NCBI GenBank assembly: GCA_937889795.1
Contig: CALBZH010000858.1
Coordinates: 1 to 9,614 of the forward strand
Direction of reading: 5' to 3'
Source of the DNA: an uncultured Syntrophobacteraceae bacterium
GTDB taxonomy: Bacteria > Desulfobacterota > Syntrophobacteria > Syntrophobacterales > Syntrophobacteraceae
Length of the DNA: 9,614 nt
Position 1 is the first letter of the stretch. The number at the start of each line of letters is the position of its first letter. The notes beneath the pieces were generated by a model, which was not told the origin of the DNA, ran no database searches, and was given only the letters and a program-made list of their open reading frames with translations. Shown one piece after another: positions 5,571-9,614 of the stretch. The translations under genes were made by a program, and so were the position numbers.

Positions 5571-6422
5571 TCAAAGGAGCTTTCTTTTCGCCTTGTTGGC
5601 CGTCCAGCCATAGATGAGGAGCATGGCGGCCATCAGGACTGTCAGCATGACACTTACGGCCGATCCGAAAGGCCAGTCTCTGGCGCTCAGGAACTGGTTC
5701 TTGATGAGGTTTCCGATGAGGAGGGTCTTGGCGCCGCCAAGAAGATCGGGAATGTAGAACATCCCCAAGGCCGGGAGAAAGACCAGCATGCTGCCAGCGA
5801 CAATGCCCGGCAGAGTCAGTGGCAGCACAATGCGGGTGAACGTCGTCAGTCTCCCGGCTCCAAGATCGCGGGCGGCCTCCAGAAGGCGCACATCAAGCTT
5901 TTCGATGGAGGCGTATAGGGGCAGCACCATGAACGGCAGCAGGGAGTAGGTCAGGCCGACGAGCACCGCCAGCTCGGTGTAAAGAAGATTCAAGGGGTTC
6001 TGAATCAGTCCTGTCCAGAGCAGGAGGGAGTTCAGGACCCCTTTGGTTTTGAGGAGGATGATGATGGCGTAAGTCCTTACCAGGGAGCTTGTCCAAAACG
6101 GAATGATCACGAGAAGGAGCATGAGTCGCTTGTGTCGGCTGCTGGACCTGGCCAGCAGGTAGGCGAAAGGGTAGCCCAGGATCAGGCACGAGAAGGTGGT
6201 CAGAGAGGCAAGGGATGCGGAGCTCCAAAGGACCTCGAGGTAGATCGGGTCCAGCAGGCGCAGGTAGTTGGACACGGTCAGGGGCAGAGAAACGAATTCC
6301 GTTTCCCCGCGCGTGAGAAGGCTGGCTCCCAGCACCATGAGGCTCGGGATGAGCGCAAAAACGCCCATCCATGCCCAGAGGGCGCCCACGGACAGCCAGC
6401 GGACGGGCCGGTCAGCTTTCAT
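5571..6422 (-). CDS. potB: Polyamine-type ABC transporter permease PotB
   Basis: The 283-residue integral membrane protein has about six hydrophobic segments (near 12-35, 66-92, 99-123, 148-170, 204-225 and 255-274). The EAA loop that docks onto the ATPase is clear at 182-207 (EAARDLGAG...LPLTLPGI). Length and N-terminal layout match PotB, one of two permeases for spermidine/putrescine import. The start at 6422 lies inside the potA end (11-bp overlap) and is preceded by GGAGGTGATC (6430-6439), a 10-nt perfect complement to the 16S rRNA 3' end, 7 nt from the ATG. The gene is intact, but no potC or potD follows: the coding strand runs into the convergent ferredoxin-like gene. The other permease and the binding protein must be elsewhere or missing. 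Related permeases (putrescine PotH, 2-aminoethylphosphonate or iron types) cannot be fully excluded. Confidence 0.86.
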   Translation of the reverse strand: MKADRPVRWLSVGALWAWMGVFALIPSLMVLGASLLTRGETEFVSLPLTVSNYLRLLDPIYLEVLWSSASLASLTTFSCLILGYPFAYLLARSSSRHKRLMLLLVIIPFWTSSLVRTYAIIILLKTKGVLNSLLLWTGLIQNPLNLLYTELAVLVGLTYSLLPFMVLPLYASIEKLDVRLLEAARDLGAGRLTTFTRIVLPLTLPGIVAGSMLVFLPALGMFYIPDLLGGAKTLLIGNLIKNQFLSARDWPFGSAVSVMLTVLMAAMLLIYGWTANKAKRKLL

Positions 6423-7512
6423 GGGGCAAGATCACCTCCCAGCCGGGTATCCAATCCACAAACACCTCCTCCCCGATGGCGAACTCGAGCTGCTCGTGGT
6501 CTTCGTTGAAAAACTGGCTGGCCGCCAGCTGCTTGCCGCTCGAGAGCCTCAGGATCAGGTCGACGGTCGTGCCCTTGTAAATGACCTCGCAAACCGTCGC
6601 GCCGAAGGTTTGAGCGCCGGATGCCAGCTCATCAAGTCGCCACACACGCAGGTCTTCGGGGCGGATCAGGACATCGACGGCATCTCCACTCTGGAATTCA
6701 TTTGGGGAGGTTGGGGCAAGCTCAATCGTTCTCCCCTCGAGGCCGACCCGCAGCGTGTCGCCCTCGCGGCGGACGACGGTCCCCTCCAGGATGTTGATCT
6801 CCCCGACAAAGCGCGCAACGAAGTGGTTCCGCGGGGTTTCGTAGATTTCGCGCGGCGTCCCGGTCTGCTCGATGCGTCCTTCGTTCATCACCACCACACG
6901 GCTCGACATGGACAGGGCTTCGTCCTGGTCATGCGTGACGAAAATGAACGTGATTCCCAGCTGGCGCTGATACTGGATGAGCTCGATCTGCATGGCCTTG
7001 CGGAGCTTGTAGTCCAAGGCGTTCAGGGGCTCGTCGAGGAGGAGGACCAGGGGCTTGTTGACGACGGCCCGGGCGATGGCCACACGCTGCTGTTGCCCCC
7101 CGCTCAGCTGAGCTGGCTTGCGCTGCGCGAGGTCGGCGAGGTTGACCATCTCGAGGGCCTCATGCACGCGTCGCTCGATTTCCTTGCGCTGAAGCCCCTT
7201 TGTGCGAGGGCCGAAGGCCACGTTGTCGAAGACACTCATGTGCGGAAAGAGGGCGTAGCTTTGGAACACGGTGTTGACGGGGCGCCTCTCGGGGGGGATG
7301 CCCGCCATGCTCTGTCCGTCGATAGTGATCTCGCCGGACGTAGGCGTTTCGAAGCCCGCGATGAGGCGCAAGAGCGTGGTCTTCCCACACCCCGAAGGGC
7401 CAAGCAGCGTGAGGAGCTCTCCCTTCGACACCTGGAGGTCGATGCCCTTCAGGGCCTGCGTGTCTCCGAAGGTCTTGGAGAGCTGCGTCAGTTCGATGGC
7501 CGGCAGGCTCAT
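6412..7512 (-). CDS. potA: Polyamine-type ABC transporter ATPase PotA
   Basis: The 366-residue cytoplasmic ATPase would power spermidine/putrescine uptake with PotB. Motifs in order: Walker A GPSGCGKTT (38-46), Q-loop with Q84 (VFQSYALFP), signature LSGGQQQR (136-143), Walker B LVLLLDEP (155-162), D-loop NALD (164-167; relatives usually have SALD) and switch H194 (FVTHDQDEAL). A C-terminal TOBE-type domain (about 240-366) is present. Length is normal for PotA. The start at 7512 lies 6 nt after the stop of the glycosyltransferase gene, with only a modest ribosome site (GGTGA), suggesting coupling to upstream translation. Its end overlaps potB by 11 bp. Assignment to polyamines rests on similarity to PotA and pairing with a PotB-type permease; the substrate is not proven. 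Confidence 0.87.
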   Translation of the reverse strand: MSLPAIELTQLSKTFGDTQALKGIDLQVSKGELLTLLGPSGCGKTTLLRLIAGFETPTSGEITIDGQSMAGIPPERRPVNTVFQSYALFPHMSVFDNVAFGPRTKGLQRKEIERRVHEALEMVNLADLAQRKPAQLSGGQQQRVAIARAVVNKPLVLLLDEPLNALDYKLRKAMQIELIQYQRQLGITFIFVTHDQDEALSMSSRVVVMNEGRIEQTGTPREIYETPRNHFVARFVGEINILEGTVVRREGDTLRVGLEGRTIELAPTSPNEFQSGDAVDVLIRPEDLRVWRLDELASGAQTFGATVCEVIYKGTTVDLILRLSSGKQLAASQFFNEDHEQLEFAIGEEVFVDWIPGWEVILPHES

Positions 7513-7518
7513 GGGCTA

Positions 7519-8391
7519 TCACCAGAACGAGGCCAGATAGTCCCATGCGAGCTTATGAAGCCTCAAAACCAGCATGGGCCTTAGCTTTAGGGCCTGCCTA
7601 TATGCCGCGACCGCCTGTTTCCTGCAGCGGCCCTTGAGCAATTTGTGAGCATCCGTATAGCACTTGTTCCCCATGTTCCTCTTGAAGGCTTTGCGCAGCG
7701 AGGGATCAATCAACCCCACGTGTTTTTCATACAGCCTTGCGTACCCCTTGTACTTGACGGTAGACGAGGTGGAGAAGGAGCTGGGCTGAACCCTTCTCGT
7801 CACGAGGGATACGGGCAGCCGCATCATTCTGGTGCTGCACGCCGCGCGAATCCACCAGTCCCATTCCTCACCCCACTCAATGTCTTCGTCCATGAGTCCC
7901 ACGCGGTCGAGAACGGAGCGTCGGAACAGAATGCTCGAGGTGTAGATCATGTTGCGCTCGGTCAAAGCCTCGATCAGGTTGGAGAACCCGAGCCTGTCTT
8001 CCACCGTGGTGTGCACCTTCCCGTCCCGTGTCATGCGGCGCGGGTCGCAAAAGACCACTTCCGCGTTCGAATCATGCAGGAATTGAAGCTGCCGTTCGAT
8101 CTTATCCCGATCCCAGAGATCGTCACCGTCCAGGAGTGCGATATACTCACCGGTGCTGGCAAGCAGACCGGTATTCCGCGCGGCGGCGGCGCCTCCGTTT
8201 TCGCGCCTGATGTATCGGACCTTGCCCTCGTTGATGAAATCCTGGATAACGCCGACCGTTCCGTCGGTCGACCCGTCGTCAACCACCACGATCTCCAGGT
8301 TCTGGTGTGTTTGGGCCAGAACGCTTTCGACGGTCGTCCTCAAGGTGCGCTCGGCATTGAACGCTGGTATGACGACGCTCACGCGATCCAT
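7519..8391 (-). CDS. Family 2 glycosyltransferase
   Basis: This 290-residue GT-A-fold enzyme probably transfers a sugar from a nucleotide-sugar donor during surface-polysaccharide assembly. The N-terminus (VSVVIPAFNAERTL) is typical of family 2. The first Asp motif VVDDGSTDG (36-44) and the metal-binding DGDD (88-91, followed by LWD) are intact. The EEWDWW region (175-180) supplies the expected acidic catalytic residue. About 60 C-terminal residues are basic and helical. No membrane segment is evident. An ATG at 8397 is also possible, but AAGGA (8398-8402) directly abuts it, while the ATG at 8391 is 6 nt away, so 8391 is preferred. Upstream is another glycosyltransferase-like gene (32-bp gap from 8397); downstream is potA after 6 nt. 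Acceptor and donor are unknown. Confidence 0.88.
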   Translation of the reverse strand: MDRVSVVIPAFNAERTLRTTVESVLAQTHQNLEIVVVDDGSTDGTVGVIQDFINEGKVRYIRRENGGAAAARNTGLLASTGEYIALLDGDDLWDRDKIERQLQFLHDSNAEVVFCDPRRMTRDGKVHTTVEDRLGFSNLIEALTERNMIYTSSILFRRSVLDRVGLMDEDIEWGEEWDWWIRAACSTRMMRLPVSLVTRRVQPSSFSTSSTVKYKGYARLYEKHVGLIDPSLRKAFKRNMGNKCYTDAHKLLKGRCRKQAVAAYRQALKLRPMLVLRLHKLAWDYLASFW

Positions 8392-8429
8392 TTTCATTCC
8401 TTAGAGTAGTCCTTGTCGAGTATGGTGAG

Positions 8430-9293
8430 TCACGATGCATTAAATGTTTTATAGAAGTAGAAGTCCTCTTGAACCATTTTAAAAACTCTTTCACTGAGAT
8501 TTTGACGATCGGCTACAATAAGGTCAACCAATTTTCTTCTGGGATTCAACCATTTCAAAAATCTGTTATAGATTCTAGAATTGGGAAAGATATTGTATAA
8601 AGCCATCCCTCTGGCGTATAATCCTCTGAATCTACCCTTAATGTCATCTCCAGCATCGACTGAAAGATGAACACGTTCCCATGGTCTTCGGAAGCCGGCT
8701 CCATGATGGTATATCAAGTCATCATAAATGCCGAAGAATAGCGGGTCCCAATTAATGGTGTTGCTTCGTGTCAATGGATACCATTCCATATGATTTTCAT
8801 TGAGAATCTTCATGAGGTTGCCACCAACATCCGTTACGAGCCTGTCTTGGTCGTTCAACCATTGATGCCCCGGTTTCCAATCGCCGCGTATGGATTTCCA
8901 GAACCCGACAGTGGTCAAACAGAAGGACGGATGCGGCTGGATATCCCCGCTGTTCTCCTTGCGCTGAATCGCAAGCAGCGGATATTTCCGCAAGTGCTCC
9001 TCTCCGAACGCGACAATATCCGCGATAGGGAAAGCGTCACCGTCGATAAATATTAGCCAATCATCCGGGGAAACGGCATTGAACCAAACGATATCTGCCA
9101 AGACATTAAGCTTAACAGCATGCGGAATGATTGGCTCTGTAGAGCAGTAATAAAACTTTGGCTCATGCTCTGATGGGATATCATTGAGAAATGCATAGAT
9201 TCTAAAAGTACTTTTAATATTTTCTTTGAAGTATTTGAGTTGAATATCTATCCAGCGATCGTCTTTCCAATGAACCGTAACAATATGAATCAT
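8430..9293 (-). CDS. Putative glycosyltransferase with DxD motif, AT-rich gene
   Basis: A 287-residue protein of glycosyltransferase-like character. It has a short beta-strand N-terminus (MIHIVTVHWK), a central hydrophobic strand ending in a DxD-type motif, WLIFIDGDAFP with D84-G85-D86, and a later YHHGAGF (195-201) that may contribute a metal-binding His. This layout fits nucleotide-sugar-dependent enzymes of lipopolysaccharide or capsule loci, and the neighbours (a family 2 glycosyltransferase and an acetyltransferase) agree. I do not recognise a precise family. The start at 9293 has AAGGA about 10 nt upstream, a slightly long spacing. The gene is visibly richer in A and T than the flanking genes, in both sequence and codon choice, suggesting acquisition by transfer. 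No signal peptide or membrane segment is seen. Confidence 0.75.
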   Translation of the reverse strand: MIHIVTVHWKDDRWIDIQLKYFKENIKSTFRIYAFLNDIPSEHEPKFYYCSTEPIIPHAVKLNVLADIVWFNAVSPDDWLIFIDGDAFPIADIVAFGEEHLRKYPLLAIQRKENSGDIQPHPSFCLTTVGFWKSIRGDWKPGHQWLNDQDRLVTDVGGNLMKILNENHMEWYPLTRSNTINWDPLFFGIYDDLIYHHGAGFRRPWERVHLSVDAGDDIKGRFRGLYARGMALYNIFPNSRIYNRFLKWLNPRRKLVDLIVADRQNLSERVFKMVQEDFYFYKTFNAS

Positions 9294-9368
9294 GAACAGA
9301 AGATCCTTATGTAATTGCGCTCAGCTCCGATGACGATGGCCTGTCGCGTGGGACGGTCCTTCATGACG

Positions 9369-9614
9369 TCAATAACAGGCAAACCCCTGAGGTTTCGTGG
9401 GATGCGCTTCACCCCGTCGTTCGGCGGCCTCCAAGAATGCCTGCACATCGGTATTGAGGATCAAGGGGAGCATTTCCTTGATGGTTTCATCCGGCCAGTC
9501 CCACCACCTCAGCTCGAGTAAGCGCTCAATGGTCGCGTCATCGAAGCGCTTTCTAATGAATCGCGCTGGGTTGCCGGCAACGATCGCATAAGGCGGCACG
9601 TCTTTCGAGACCAC
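9369..9614 (-). CDS. Hexapeptide-repeat acetyltransferase, C-terminal part (N-terminus outside window)
   Basis: Only the last 81 residues are inside the window; the reading frame is open at the edge and the true start lies beyond 9614. The visible part begins VVSKDVPPYAIVAGNPAR, the typical end of a left-handed beta-helix, followed by FIRKRF and a helical tail with LLELRWWDWP. This pattern is characteristic of the Vat/CatB-like O-acetyltransferase group, which acetylates sugars or, in some members, antibiotics. Next to two glycosyltransferases a polysaccharide O-acetylation role is more likely than drug resistance. It is probably co-transcribed with the genes downstream; the 75-bp gap to the next gene (9294-9368) shows no other feature. 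Confidence 0.82.
   Translation of the reverse strand: MVSKDVPPYAIVAGNPARFIRKRFDDATIERLLELRWWDWPDETIKEMLPLILNTDVQAFLEAAERRGEAHPTKPQGFACY

Noticed and set aside
6268..7584. 438-codon open frame on the plus strand opposite potA
   Set aside because: It is an antisense shadow: the minus strand encodes all ABC ATPase motifs in order.

Overview
The window looks like a GC-rich anaerobic bacterium, most likely a sulfate-reducing or syntrophic member of the former Deltaproteobacteria (Desulfobacterota). This rests on a class I hybrid-cluster protein (Hcp), its divergent Crp/Fnr-family regulator of the HcpR type, and a downstream FrdX-like ferredoxin, an arrangement known from Desulfovibrio relatives. 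The species assignment is inference.

Left end (1-1013): two minus-strand tRNA genes, Glu(UUC), cut by the window edge, and Lys(UUU). Each has an upstream TTGACA-type promoter. They are followed by a plus-strand SagB/ThcOx-type nitroreductase with an N-terminal export signal.

Centre (1081-5534): a nitrosative-stress module. The HcpR-like regulator runs leftward. The hcp gene, an HD-domain/zinc-ribbon protein and a ferredoxin-like protein run rightward; the last two overlap by 4 bp (ATGA). The regulator-hcp intergenic region holds two FNR-type palindromes, one perfect (TTGATCTAGATCAA) and one near-perfect. The regulator's recognition helix carries the E-x2-S-R pattern expected for TTGA half-sites, so protein and sites agree. 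The likely logic is that the regulator senses NO or a related signal and switches on Hcp (NO or hydroxylamine reduction), with the ferredoxin-like protein supplying electrons. The HD protein's role is unknown. The 300-bp hcp-HD gap has no convincing gene but is rich in inverted repeats and C/G homopolymers.

Right end (5571-9614, minus strand): a presumed transcription unit read from right to left. It contains the C-terminal part of a hexapeptide-repeat acetyltransferase, an AT-rich DxD glycosyltransferase-like gene, a family 2 glycosyltransferase, then potA and potB of a polyamine-type ABC transporter. The first three look like part of a surface-polysaccharide locus. The pot genes have no potC or potD beside them: potB ends against the convergent ferredoxin gene with only 36 bp between.

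No CRISPR array, transposase, integrase or clear riboswitch was seen. The least explained parts are the HD/zinc-ribbon protein inside the Hcp operon and the structured spacer upstream of it.
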